This document shows positions 1 through 9,203 of a stretch of DNA of 64,000 bases, piece by piece. The notes beneath the pieces are model-generated. The model worked only from the letters and a program-made list of their open reading frames with translations, was not told the DNA's origin and searched no databases. The position numbers and the translations under genes are program-made. Position 1 is the stretch's first letter; every line of letters begins with the position of its first letter. The stretch is taken from NCBI GenBank assembly GCA_035623075.1, contig DASPUC010000029.1:52521-116520 (forward strand), in the 5' to 3' direction. The DNA comes from Nitrospiraceae bacterium. Its GTDB lineage: Bacteria; Nitrospirota; Nitrospiria; Nitrospirales; Nitrospiraceae.

Positions 1-2
1 TC

Positions 3-1124
3 ATGATTGATCGGATGATGGATACACGGAGAGTCGACAATTTTGACATCCGCTTCATTGCTCTCGTGTTTCTGATTCTGTCCATCGGAGTGCTCTCAAT
101 CTTCAGCGTAACGCATGACCAGACAGGGCCGGGGCTCCCGTTTTTTGCCAAGCAGATCATCTGGATTCTGCTGGGCACGGTCGCCTTCTTCGTCATGCTG
201 GTATGGGACTATCATCGGATTGCCCGCTTGGCCTATCCTGCCTACGCCATCATCCTCGTCTTGTTGGCGGTGGTGTTGGTCGAAGGAAAAACAAGTCGGG
301 GAGCACAACGGTGGATTCCAATCGGGCCATTCGCGTTTCAACCGTCGGAATTTGCCAAACTGATCCTGATTCTCGTGCTGGCCCACTACTACTCCAAAGT
401 GCCTCGCGTCGGGTGGTTGCAACGTGTGGTGATGCCGGGATTGTTGATGTTGCCCGGACTATTGCTTATTCTGAAACAGCCGGATCTGGGAAGCGGGCTC
501 AGCTTTCTAGCAGTGTATGCTGCGATGTTGTTGATCGTTGGTATGCGGTCTCAGGCGCTGGGCGTCATTCTCTTGTTTTCGCTGATGTTGTTCCCCTTCG
601 CCTGGGAAGCGATGTGGGGCTCCTTGCATGATTACCAGCGACAGCGCATTATGGCATTCGTCGACCCGGCCTATGACCCTGGAGGCAAGGGGTATCATGC
701 GTTGCAATCCAGAATTGCCATCGGCGCAGGCGAGCTGTTGGGAAAAGGTCTCTACGGAGGGACCCAGAGCCAGTTGAAGTTTCTGCCCGAAGGCCACACC
801 GATTTCGTGTTTTCGGTGTTCGCGGAAGAATGGGGTTTTCTCGGGGTGCTAGCCTTGTTGCTTTTATTCGTCGCGCTCATCTGGCTGTCATTGGAGATTG
901 CGGCCAAAGCCAAGGATCAATTGGGGGCCTTGCTCGCGGTCGGCATCATTTGCATGTTGTGTTTCTGCGTGGTGGTGAACATCGGCATGACTGCCGGTAT
1001 GTTCCCGATCGTCGGAATTCCGCTTCCGCTGATGAGTTACGGCGGCAGTGCGACCATCATGACAATGGCCTCATTGGGGTTATTACTCAACGTCAAGCGG
1101 CGACGCTTGAGTTTGTTTTATTGA
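3..1124 (+). CDS. rodA: RodA, SEDS peptidoglycan glycosyltransferase
   Basis: RodA is a polytopic inner-membrane protein of the SEDS family that polymerises lipid II during side-wall growth with its partner PBP2. The 373-residue protein has about ten hydrophobic segments and the family motifs GAQRWIPIGPFAFQPSE (near residue 100), EGHTDFVFSVFAEEWGF (near 265) and GIPLPLMSYGGSA (near 340). Length fits RodA better than FtsW. The first ATG in the window lies inside a TCATGA context, so the gene may overlap the stop of an upstream gene, often mrdA, that lies outside the window. ATGs at codons 5 and 6 are alternative starts. Confidence 0.93.
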   Translation: MIDRMMDTRRVDNFDIRFIALVFLILSIGVLSIFSVTHDQTGPGLPFFAKQIIWILLGTVAFFVMLVWDYHRIARLAYPAYAIILVLLAVVLVEGKTSRGAQRWIPIGPFAFQPSEFAKLILILVLAHYYSKVPRVGWLQRVVMPGLLMLPGLLLILKQPDLGSGLSFLAVYAAMLLIVGMRSQALGVILLFSLMLFPFAWEAMWGSLHDYQRQRIMAFVDPAYDPGGKGYHALQSRIAIGAGELLGKGLYGGTQSQLKFLPEGHTDFVFSVFAEEWGFLGVLALLLLFVALIWLSLEIAAKAKDQLGALLAVGIICMLCFCVVVNIGMTAGMFPIVGIPLPLMSYGGSATIMTMASLGLLLNVKRRRLSLFY

Positions 1125-1289
1125 ATGTGGTGTCTGGCGTCCCGTGGAGGAGCCGACACATCGATACATTTTTATTATCGGAAGGACAATTGTCTCGACG
1201 CATCATAACAAGACACACTGAACCTCGGGCTCTCCCGCGTTCGGCAGATACGTCGCGTCAATCATCCTTCTGAACGGAAGGAGTAGGGT

Positions 1290-2801
1290 ATGAGTATGGA
1301 AATTGCGATTTCGGTCGCACGAGAAGAAACCCGTGTAGCTGTCATAGACGGCGGAGTGGTGACGGACCTCTTCGGGGATCGTGCCAAGCAAAAAGACTTT
1401 GTTGGGAATGTGTACAAGGGCAAGGTAGCAAAGGTGTTGCCTGGCATGCAGGCAGCGTTTGTGGATATCGGTCTCGACAAGGCCGCCTTTCTGCATGTCT
1501 CCGATTTGTCGTTGGATTCCGAGCCGGGCGATACCTTGGTGGACACAGATGAAGATGACGACAAGGACGCGGATATGCTACGGCCCCGCCGGCAGAGCTC
1601 GAAACCCATCGAGCAGTTGGTGAGCGAAGGGCAAGAGCTGATGGTCCAAATCTCAAAAGGCCCAATCGGCACAAAAGGACCCCGGGTCACGACCTATGTC
1701 TCGTTCCCGGGACGGTATCTCGTCTTTATGCCCAACGTGGAGCATATCGGAGTGTCACGACGGATTGCGCGAGACGAGGAACGGGGACGGCTCAAAGACA
1801 TCATGAAACGAGTACGTCATCCGGGGTGTGGCTATATTGTGCGAACGGTGAGTGAAGGGGTCAAGGAAGATGAGCTGCGATCCGACGTGGAATTCTTACA
1901 CGTGCTGTGGCAGGACATTCTGGCCAAGCGGGCTCAGTTAGCTGCGCCGGCATTGCTCCATGCCGATTTAAGTCTTAGTTTTCGCGTCGTGCGCGATCTG
2001 TTTGGAAAGAAGGTCGACCGCTTGTGGATCGATTCCAGACAGGAGTATGAAGCGGTGCGTGATTTCGTTCAGCGATTCTCACCGGAACAGACCTCCCGCA
2101 TCCATTACTATGATAAGGAGGAGAGTCTGTTCGATCATCTCGGTGTCGAACAAGAGCTCACGCGCGCCCTCAGCCGGAAAGTGTGGCTGAAATCAGGCGG
2201 CTACCTCGTGATCGATCATACCGAAGCTATGACGGTGATCGACGTCAATACCGGCCGGTTTGTTGGAAAGCGAGACCAAGAAGAAACCATCCTTCGAAAC
2301 AATCTGGAGGCGGCCAAGGAGGTAGCCTATCAGATCAGGTTGCGGGGGATCGGTGGCATTATCATCGTCGACTTCATCGACATGGAACGAGAAAAAAACC
2401 GCGACAAAGTCTATCACGCGTTGGTCGACGCCATGGCGGCGGACAAGGCGAGGACGAGGATTTCGAGAATTTCTGATCTGGGATTGATCGAAATCTCACG
2501 GGAACGCGTGCGCGAGGATCTGCTTCGCTCATTGTCGGAGCCTTGTCATTATTGCGAAGGGCGGGGGTATACCAAGTCTCCGACGACCGTGGCGTATGAA
2601 ATTTTCCGAGAGATTCGCCGAATCGGGAAGGGAGCGGAACAGCAGCGGATCGTGATCGGAGCGCATCCGACCGTTGCAGGATTACTCCAAGATGAAGAAC
2701 GTCAGGGAATCGAGACTCTCGAACGGGACTGTTCGGCGAAAATGATCGTGATGCCGGATGAACGGCTTCATCTGGAACAGTATGACTTAACGGTGGTCTA
2801 A
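1290..2801 (+). CDS. rng: Ribonuclease G (RNase E/G family)
   Basis: This is an endoribonuclease of the RNase E/G family that processes the 5' end of 16S rRNA and takes part in mRNA decay. At 503 residues it has the RNase G length, without the long RNase E scaffold tail. An S1-like domain with an acidic insertion covers about residues 35-125. The DNase I-like catalytic core contains VIDVNTGRFVGKRD and IIIVDFIDM, which carry the metal-binding aspartates, and the zinc-link CHYCEGRGY follows near residue 420. The start ATG has a GGAG ribosome-binding site. It follows rodA after about 165 bases in which I see no gene. Confidence 0.94.
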   Translation: MSMEIAISVAREETRVAVIDGGVVTDLFGDRAKQKDFVGNVYKGKVAKVLPGMQAAFVDIGLDKAAFLHVSDLSLDSEPGDTLVDTDEDDDKDADMLRPRRQSSKPIEQLVSEGQELMVQISKGPIGTKGPRVTTYVSFPGRYLVFMPNVEHIGVSRRIARDEERGRLKDIMKRVRHPGCGYIVRTVSEGVKEDELRSDVEFLHVLWQDILAKRAQLAAPALLHADLSLSFRVVRDLFGKKVDRLWIDSRQEYEAVRDFVQRFSPEQTSRIHYYDKEESLFDHLGVEQELTRALSRKVWLKSGGYLVIDHTEAMTVIDVNTGRFVGKRDQEETILRNNLEAAKEVAYQIRLRGIGGIIIVDFIDMEREKNRDKVYHALVDAMAADKARTRISRISDLGLIEISRERVREDLLRSLSEPCHYCEGRGYTKSPTTVAYEIFREIRRIGKGAEQQRIVIGAHPTVAGLLQDEERQGIETLERDCSAKMIVMPDERLHLEQYDLTVV

Positions 2802-2899
2802 ATGGATGCTATTGGAAGTAGACGAAGCGTGGCGAGTCTCTCAGCGGTGTGCCTGCTCAACTCCCGCGAGGATGTGCCCTCCATACGTTGACTCCTCGA

Positions 2900-4018
2900 A
2901 TGAACCGAACTTCATTGGAATCCTGGCTCTGGTTGCGAGCCATCGAAGGGGTGGGAGATGCGACAGTGCTCAAACTTGTCCAGCAGTGGAAGACTCCAGA
3001 AGCCGTATGTGCAGCGTCAATCGATGAACTGATGGAAGGAGGGTGCAGTCTCCAACTGGCCGCGGCCATTCACAAGGGACCTGATACGCACAGTCGACGG
3101 AGGATCGATCGCGAGTGGACGGCTATCGAACGGCATCGTACACGGATGCTTAGCGTCTTGGATCGAGACTATCCTGTTCGACTGAAGATGATCCCGGACC
3201 CGCCGCCCCTCCTGTATGTCGCCGGGACCTTGACTGACGAAGATAGACTGGCCGTGGCGATCGTCGGTGCGCGCAGAGCTTCGCCTTCTGGTCGGCTCGT
3301 GACGGAAGAGCTGAGCCGCGATCTTGCTGCGACAGGCGTCACGATCATCAGTGGATTGGCCCGTGGTGTTGATGCAGCGGCGCACCGAGGTGCGTTAAAC
3401 GCGAATGGGCGCACCATCGCCGTCCTCGGGTGTGGAATTGACCGTACCTATCCGCCGGAGCATGATCGCCTTCGGAAACAAATCGAAGAACACGGTGCCG
3501 TCCTGTCTGAACTTCCGATGGGCACGTCGCCCCACAGTCATCATTTTCCGCGCCGTAACCGCATCATCAGCGGATTGTCCTTGGGCGTGATCGTGACCGA
3601 GGCCGCGATGAACAGTGGGTCGTTGATCACGGCGAGGTTAGCTGCGGACCAGGGGCGGGAAGTGTTTGCGGTGCCCGGTCACGTGAAGGAAGAGACAAGT
3701 CGAGGAACGAATAGCTTGCTGAAAGATGGAGCTGGATTGGTCGAGCAGGCGCAGGATGTGTTACATGTATTGATGCCGCAGTTGGACCCGGAGCTCCGGG
3801 TGAAACTGCACGATTCGGTGCCGCTCAAGAAAACCGTTGATCACTTGGGAAAAGAGGAAGCGCTCGTGTATGATGCTCTCTCGTATATCCCAGCCTCAGT
3901 GGATATTGTAATTGAACAGACAGGCCTCCACGCGTCAGCAGTGGTCACTGCGCTCTTATCGCTCGAACTACAACAGCGAGTGCGTCAGCTGCCGGGGCAA
4001 CGCTACCTGAAGACCTAG
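2900..4018 (+). CDS. dprA: DNA processing protein DprA
   Basis: DprA binds incoming single-stranded DNA and loads RecA during natural transformation; it is also widespread in bacteria not known to be competent. The protein starts MNRTSLESWLWLRAIEGVG with an N-terminal HhH/SAM-like region, followed by a Rossmann-type DprA core (VAIVGARRASPSG, then ISGLARGVDAAAH and FPRRNRIISGLS) and a C-terminal winged helix (EEALVYDALSYIPASVD). I chose the ATG at 2900 because the in-frame extension back to 2849 has no family similarity. ComF, another competence-type protein, is encoded at 49.4-50.3 kb, but no ComEC or pilus gene is in view. Confidence 0.9.
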   Translation: MNRTSLESWLWLRAIEGVGDATVLKLVQQWKTPEAVCAASIDELMEGGCSLQLAAAIHKGPDTHSRRRIDREWTAIERHRTRMLSVLDRDYPVRLKMIPDPPPLLYVAGTLTDEDRLAVAIVGARRASPSGRLVTEELSRDLAATGVTIISGLARGVDAAAHRGALNANGRTIAVLGCGIDRTYPPEHDRLRKQIEEHGAVLSELPMGTSPHSHHFPRRNRIISGLSLGVIVTEAAMNSGSLITARLAADQGREVFAVPGHVKEETSRGTNSLLKDGAGLVEQAQDVLHVLMPQLDPELRVKLHDSVPLKKTVDHLGKEEALVYDALSYIPASVDIVIEQTGLHASAVVTALLSLELQQRVRQLPGQRYLKT

Positions 4019-4106
4019 GAGGCGCCGGAGGAAGTCGCCCAGTTGCATGTGTCTGCTATATTTGATACGGATAATACGCTAGCGACCTTTCAGAGACGGA
4101 GTGTTC

Positions 4107-6446
4107 ATGGCCAAATCGCTCATTATTGTTGAGTCTCCCACCAAGGCACGGACGATCACCAAATATCTTGGTCGGGGTTATACGGTGATGGCCTCGGTCG
4201 GGCACGTCAAGGATTTACCCACCAGCAAGCTCGGGATCGATTTAGAGCACGATTTCAAGCCGCACTATGTGACGATCAAGGGTAAATCGAAAGTGTTAGC
4301 CGAGATCAAGCAGAAAGCGGAAGCGGCGGACAAGGTCTATCTTGCGCCAGACCCTGATCGCGAGGGTGAAGCGATTGCCTGGCACATCGCGCAAGAATTG
4401 AAGGGGAAAGCCAAGAAGAAAAAGGACGAAAAAGTCTTTCGGGTGCTTTTCAACGAAATCACTGAGTCGGCGATCAAACGCGCGCTGCAATCTCCGGGAC
4501 AGATCGATATGAAACTCGTGAATGCACAGCAGGCGCGGCGTGTGCTCGACCGGATCGTGGGGTATCAAGGGAGCCAGTTGCTTTGGCACAAGGTACGTCG
4601 TGGCTTATCCATGGGGCGTGTTCAGTCGGTTGCTGTTCGGTTGATCTGCGAGCGGGAACAGGAACGCGAAGCCTTCCGCGCGGAAGAATATTGGTCGGTG
4701 ACGGCGCTCCTCGCAGGAGCGAATCCGCCTGCCTTCGAAGCCAAGCTTCATAGTATTAATGGTGAAGAAGCCTCCATTGCCTCCAGCGAAGACGCGCAAC
4801 AGGTTGTCACGGCTATTCAGGGGAAAACCTTCGCGGTTGAGTCGATCGAACGAAGGGAAAAGAAGCGAAATCCCGTGGCCCCGTTCATTACGAGCCGATT
4901 GCAGCAGGAGGCTGCGCGAAAGCTTCATTTCTCACCGAAGAAGACCATGACATTGGCCCAGCAGCTCTATGAAGGTGTGGAAATCGGTGCAGAGGGGGCG
5001 ACGGGGCTCATTACCTATATGAGAACCGACTCACCACGGATTTCTAATGAAGCGATGACTGATGCACGACAGATGATTCAGGATCGATTCGGTGCGGAGT
5101 ATCTTCCTGCTACGCCGAATATTTATAAGACCCAGAAGGCTGCCCAAGAAGCCCACGAGGCGATCCGCCCGACGGCCGCCTCACGCGATCCGGAATCAAT
5201 CAGGCAATATCTCGAGCCGGATGTCTATAATCTCTACAAGTTGATCTGGAATCGATTCATCGCCTCTCAAATGGTCCCGGCCATTCTGGACGTCACACGG
5301 GTCGAATCAAGCCCGATGAATACGAAAGATAAGTATCTCTTCCGGTCGACTGGAACCGTGGTGAAATTTCCCGGTCATACGATTGTCTACCTAGAAGGCA
5401 TCGATCGAGAACTCTTCGCTCAAAAGCCGAAGGGTGAGCAGGAAGTCGAGGATGACAGCGAACGACAGTTACCGGTGCTCAATGAGGGTGAGCAGTTGCG
5501 ATTGGTTTCGCAGGAAGGTGAGACGGTCCAAGGTCTAACCTCAAAACAGCATTTTACGCAGCCGCCGCCGCGATATAACGAAGCATTATTGATCAAAGAG
5601 TTGGAGGAGAAGGGCATCGGACGCCCGTCGACCTATGCCTCAATCATCTCGACGATTCAGGATCGCAAGTACGTCGAGAAAATCGAGGGTCGATTTGCTC
5701 CGACGGAAACCGGGCGGACCGTGAACGACTTTCTCATGAAGGGATTTCCGGACCTTATTAATGTCGATTTCACGTCACAGATGGAAGAGGAGTTGGACGA
5801 AGTCGAGGAAGGCAGCAAACCGTGGGTGGCAGCTATCCGTGATTTTTACGAGCCGTTTACACGCGATATGGAAAAAGCCAAGACCATTCCGGGTCCCAAA
5901 GATACTGTCGAGCCACCGACAAATATCCCCTGCGAAAAATGTGGTCGTATGATGGAAATCAAGTGGGGGCGCAACGGGAGGTTTCTTGCCTGTCCGGGGT
6001 ACAAAGATGATCCTCCGTGTAAGAATACGCAAAACTTCGAAAAGCTTCCGGACGGCACGATCAAAGTGGTGCCAAAACAGGAATTTACGACCGATCAAAC
6101 ATGCGAGAAATGCGGGAGTCCAATGGTCGTCAAGACTGGGCGATTCGGAAAATTCATCGCGTGTTCTGCTTATCCGGAATGTAAGACGACTAAGCCGCTG
6201 GCCTTGGGCGTGAAGTGTCCACAACCCGGTTGTGGTGGCGATCTCGTCCAAAAGCGCACCCGTAAAGGTCGTTCGTTTTATGCATGCAGCCGGTATCCGG
6301 AATGCGAATATGCGCTGTGGGATCGCCCGGTAAACAAAACCTGTCCAACCTGTCAGGCCCCGTTCCTCGTGGAGAAAATCAGTAAGCAGACCGGGCGGAG
6401 CGTTCAATGCCGTAATGAAGACTGCGGCTACCGCGAAGCCGGATAA
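4107..6446 (+). CDS. topA: DNA topoisomerase I
   Basis: This type IA topoisomerase relaxes negative supercoils. An N-terminal TOPRIM domain has SLIIVESPTKARTI and PDPDREGEAIAWHI. The catalytic tyrosine is about residue 304 in TGLITYMRTDSPRI. The C-terminal 190 residues hold four zinc-ribbon-like modules; the first three have paired cysteine motifs (CEKCG, CEKCG, and CPQPGC with YPEC) and the fourth has CPTC...CRNEDC. The ATG at 4107 is preferred to the GTG at 4101 because GGAG sits five bases before it and the family starts MAKSLIIVES. Length (779 aa) is normal for a topoisomerase I with several C-terminal zinc ribbons. Confidence 0.96.
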   Translation: MAKSLIIVESPTKARTITKYLGRGYTVMASVGHVKDLPTSKLGIDLEHDFKPHYVTIKGKSKVLAEIKQKAEAADKVYLAPDPDREGEAIAWHIAQELKGKAKKKKDEKVFRVLFNEITESAIKRALQSPGQIDMKLVNAQQARRVLDRIVGYQGSQLLWHKVRRGLSMGRVQSVAVRLICEREQEREAFRAEEYWSVTALLAGANPPAFEAKLHSINGEEASIASSEDAQQVVTAIQGKTFAVESIERREKKRNPVAPFITSRLQQEAARKLHFSPKKTMTLAQQLYEGVEIGAEGATGLITYMRTDSPRISNEAMTDARQMIQDRFGAEYLPATPNIYKTQKAAQEAHEAIRPTAASRDPESIRQYLEPDVYNLYKLIWNRFIASQMVPAILDVTRVESSPMNTKDKYLFRSTGTVVKFPGHTIVYLEGIDRELFAQKPKGEQEVEDDSERQLPVLNEGEQLRLVSQEGETVQGLTSKQHFTQPPPRYNEALLIKELEEKGIGRPSTYASIISTIQDRKYVEKIEGRFAPTETGRTVNDFLMKGFPDLINVDFTSQMEEELDEVEEGSKPWVAAIRDFYEPFTRDMEKAKTIPGPKDTVEPPTNIPCEKCGRMMEIKWGRNGRFLACPGYKDDPPCKNTQNFEKLPDGTIKVVPKQEFTTDQTCEKCGSPMVVKTGRFGKFIACSAYPECKTTKPLALGVKCPQPGCGGDLVQKRTRKGRSFYACSRYPECEYALWDRPVNKTCPTCQAPFLVEKISKQTGRSVQCRNEDCGYREAG

Positions 6447-6603
6447 GCTCCTCTCTCACCTTCTTCCTTCGACATCAATTTCATGTCAATTGAAGAGCGC
6501 TTCGTGCTTTTTCTGTGCTGCGGGACTCGCCGAGTCGGGCGAGATTGAGAATTCATGTCATCTGACTCTGAGAGACGGAATCAAAAGGACGGCGTCCACC
6601 AAG

Positions 6604-6632
6604 TTGACGAAGGTTTAAGTCGCATCGATAAT
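6604..6632 (+). promoter_or_regulatory. Predicted sigma70-type promoter of the bacterioferritin gene
   Basis: TTGACG and GATAAT are separated by exactly 17 bases, 65 bases before the bacterioferritin start. The rest of the 250-base gap after topA shows no gene. I saw no convincing Fur box around this promoter. Confidence 0.6.
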
Positions 6633-6696
6633 GCAATTGTGATACCGATAGAACGTCCGATCGCACGCACGACTAACCGCTGAAGGGAGGACAATC

Positions 6697-7176
6697 ATGA
6701 AGGCAAAAGAAGGTATCGTGAATATGCTGAACAAGATTCTCACAGCGGATCTGACCGCGATCAATCAGTATTTCGTGCATGCCAAGATGTGTGAGAACTG
6801 GGGCTATGAACGTCTCCATCACAAAGTCCGTGAGCGCAGCATGGATGAAATGAAAGATGCAGAGGAGTTGATTGAGCACATTCTCTATCTGGAAGGCGTG
6901 CCCAACGTTCAGCGGTTGAATACGGTTCAAGTCGGTGAGACGGTACCGGAACAGTTCAAATTGGATCTGAAGGCGGAGCAAGAGATGTTGGTCTTGTTAA
7001 GCGACGGAGTCGTGCACGCCACCAAGGTCGGTGACTTTACGACTCGCCACATGCTTGAAGACATGGCCGAGGATGTGGATGCGCACATTGACTGGATTGA
7101 AACCCAGATGGAAACGATCGATCAAATCGGATTGGAAAACTACCTCGCAGAACAAATCAAGAAAGAAGGCTCATAG
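6697..7176 (+). CDS. bfr: Bacterioferritin-like protein with altered ferroxidase ligands
   Basis: The protein belongs to the bacterioferritin family of 24-subunit, haem-containing iron-storage shells. At 159 residues it aligns without gaps to E. coli Bfr over the recognised blocks (LNKILTADLTAINQYFVHAK, IEHILYLEGVPN, HIDWIETQ). The haem-ligand methionine (M52) is present, and so are E51, E94 and H130. Three expected di-iron ligands are changed: position 18 is Asp, position 54 is Asp instead of His, and position 127 is Val instead of Glu. It may be a haem-carrying subunit that needs a ferroxidase-active partner, as in two-subunit Bfr systems; that is inference. A strong GGGAGG site precedes the ATG. 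Confidence 0.9.
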   Translation: MKAKEGIVNMLNKILTADLTAINQYFVHAKMCENWGYERLHHKVRERSMDEMKDAEELIEHILYLEGVPNVQRLNTVQVGETVPEQFKLDLKAEQEMLVLLSDGVVHATKVGDFTTRHMLEDMAEDVDAHIDWIETQMETIDQIGLENYLAEQIKKEGS

Positions 7177-7332
7177 GCGCATATTGGGCGAGAGGGATCA
7201 TCACGGTTCCGCTCGGCGATTGTGCTCACTGCAGCTGAACATCTCCTCTCTCCCGTTGCCGGTTGAGTTAGAAGATCACCACCCAAGGATGCGCTGCCGC
7301 GTTTGATTTCATCCCCTATTCGTGAAAGTGGG

Positions 7333-7399
7333 TGCGGGGGCCTCAGGAGGAAGAGAGGGCCCCCGCAACGGGAGTGGGAGAGAACAATCTTCCCACTCC
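7333..7399. other. Two adjacent GC-rich hairpins between convergent genes
   Basis: Two inverted repeats lie back to back: TGCGGGGGCC with GGCCCCCGCA (7333-7367), and GGAGTGGG with CCCACTCC (7371-7399). They sit between the convergent bacterioferritin and cytochrome genes, where a bidirectional terminator would be expected. Neither stem is followed by a T-run on either strand, so they are not classic intrinsic terminators. I see no gene in 7177-7457. Confidence 0.4.
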
Positions 7400-7457
7400 G
7401 CGGCCAATGTGTCGGGCACCGGCATGACAGCTGTGCAAACGGCGCTTGACCAGCACG

Positions 7458-9203
7458 TCATTGGTAATCCTCATTAAGTGATTTGAGAAATGCAACCAGT
7501 GAAGCGACGTCCGCAGCTGTGAGGGCGATGCCTTGCAGCTGCGCGTCTCCGTTTCTGAGAGTTCCGGCACGGGCCTGGTTTGAAGATCCAATATAAAATC
7601 CAATAATGCTGTCCAAGGTATCGAACTGGCCAGTGTGCATATAGGGCTGAGAATGCCCGAGATCTCGCAGACCCGGCGTCTTGAATCGGGCAATCGCTTG
7701 GTCCAAAAGTGTCGCGTCAGAGAGAGGGCATGGAACTTGATCATTGCATAGAATTGCGCGAATTTTTGCCTGAGGGTTCGGCATGTCCGGATTGGCGAAG
7801 ATATTCCAGACTCCCAAGTCGGTCAGCGTGGTTCCAGACGAAGGGATGGACCGAAACCTTCCGCTTGCGCTGGGATGCTGCTCCGTGGCCGGCAGGTCGT
7901 TCGGCGTTCTCGTGGCCAGGGTGGGAATCGAGAGCGCGGCAAATGCGCCCGGCGCATGCCCTGTACCGGTGGCAGGGTCATCAAATTCTTTCTGTGCGAC
8001 TCCAGTATTGTGTAACTTGAAATCGGTAAAGTCCGGTACGGCGTGACAGACAAGACAGTTGCCAATCTTGCCCGCCGCTATTTCGCCCGCCGATGCCGGG
8101 ATGGCTGCGGGCTCTGTGAGGAAAATCTTCAGCCCGGCCAGTTCTGGTGCTCCAAACGTAAAACTCTGTCCCGGATGGAACTGAAATTGGCCGTTAGAGG
8201 TATTGGGGTTCGATGTCACGAATTGCGGGCTGGCCAGTCCGTTCACAAGCGTGCGAAGGCGGCGGCTATAGTCCAACGGTGACTCGTTAGGATCCGGTTG
8301 CTGTGGCAAACCATTGATCTCCAGGAAGACGTCAAAGGGTGAACGAATGGGGATGCCGGTGTCCGTGGGATTCCCAAAACGAAGGCTGTTGACGTACTCG
8401 GCGACCACATTCACGACCGCCGTGAATATTTCCTGATCGGTGGCTGTTCCAATCGAGATGCGGTACTCCGGCGGCAATCTGAACTCAAGAGGAATATTTC
8501 GGCTTGTGCCGGCAAAGAGGATCGAATATGGCAATCCATCGAATTGCTCTGCAATGATACCCGTTCCATCATCGCCCCGCACCACGCTGGCGATATGCGC
8601 GATGGCTTGTGCCTGTTCACCAGGGAGCCAGCCGAAGTTGCGGCCGGTATAGGTTCCAGTGATCAGGTCTTCAATCGAATTGAACTCGGTGTCAAAGTGC
8701 AAGAGGATGCCGTCAGGCCGGTCCAGGGTTGCGTTCACCAATGGAGGGGAATTGCGAGGGGTGAGGGTCAGCCCATCGCCTCTGTCCGGGATCGGGCTTC
8801 GACGGGCGAAGTCGGCGTAGGTCCGCATTCCCCCACCCGGAGTGGTTAAAACCTCGTCAACGAGGTGGCATTGGCGGCAATTCATCGACAAGCCTCTGAA
8901 AGGACCTGGAGCGATCGGCGCACCCGGCGTAGTGGTTTGCAAGACAGTCATGACAGGATCACCGACAGTTGCATTGTTCACATTACCACCGTTAGCCAGG
9001 TATGCACTAAAGGCCTGAGCGAAACGCGTTTCCACGAACAGCCGTTCTCCGACATTAGCTGCAGTATCTGGATCTGGCGGGGCCTGGACACTGGCGGCAA
9101 CTCCGCCGGAAGAACCTCCTCCCGAACAACCGTGAGCATAGATCAATGCAACCAACGCAAAAAATGGGACCGAGAGAAAATACACTGCGCGTAAGTAATT
9201 CAT
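7458..9203 (-). CDS. Di-haem cytochrome c lipoprotein (cytochrome c peroxidase/MauG-like)
   Basis: This is a 581-residue exported protein with two CxxCH haem c sites: CRQCH at residues 109-113 and CLVCH at 383-387. The N-terminus is hydrophobic and ends in AHGC at residue 26 followed by a Gly/Ser linker, so it is probably a lipoprotein. The layout (two cytochrome domains, blocks such as NSPPLVNATL, and FKTPGLRDLGHSQPYMHTGQ around a third conserved region) resembles the bacterial di-haem peroxidase/MauG superfamily. The electron partner and substrate are unknown. Its start overlaps the stop of the upstream HD-GYP gene by four bases, so the two are probably co-translated. Confidence 0.8.
   Translation of the reverse strand: MNYLRAVYFLSVPFFALVALIYAHGCSGGGSSGGVAASVQAPPDPDTAANVGERLFVETRFAQAFSAYLANGGNVNNATVGDPVMTVLQTTTPGAPIAPGPFRGLSMNCRQCHLVDEVLTTPGGGMRTYADFARRSPIPDRGDGLTLTPRNSPPLVNATLDRPDGILLHFDTEFNSIEDLITGTYTGRNFGWLPGEQAQAIAHIASVVRGDDGTGIIAEQFDGLPYSILFAGTSRNIPLEFRLPPEYRISIGTATDQEIFTAVVNVVAEYVNSLRFGNPTDTGIPIRSPFDVFLEINGLPQQPDPNESPLDYSRRLRTLVNGLASPQFVTSNPNTSNGQFQFHPGQSFTFGAPELAGLKIFLTEPAAIPASAGEIAAGKIGNCLVCHAVPDFTDFKLHNTGVAQKEFDDPATGTGHAPGAFAALSIPTLATRTPNDLPATEQHPSASGRFRSIPSSGTTLTDLGVWNIFANPDMPNPQAKIRAILCNDQVPCPLSDATLLDQAIARFKTPGLRDLGHSQPYMHTGQFDTLDSIIGFYIGSSNQARAGTLRNGDAQLQGIALTAADVASLVAFLKSLNEDYQ

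Noticed and set aside
5775..6407. A 210-codon minus-strand frame opposite the topA 3' end
   Set aside because: Shadow of the zinc-ribbon region of topoisomerase I; no own signals.
6627..6645. Fur box at the bacterioferritin promoter
   Set aside because: Only the first seven bases (GATAATG) fit; the second half of the 19-base consensus does not match.
7333..7399. Intrinsic terminators for bfr or the cytochrome gene
   Set aside because: The stems are strong but no T-run follows on either strand, so I list them only as hairpins.
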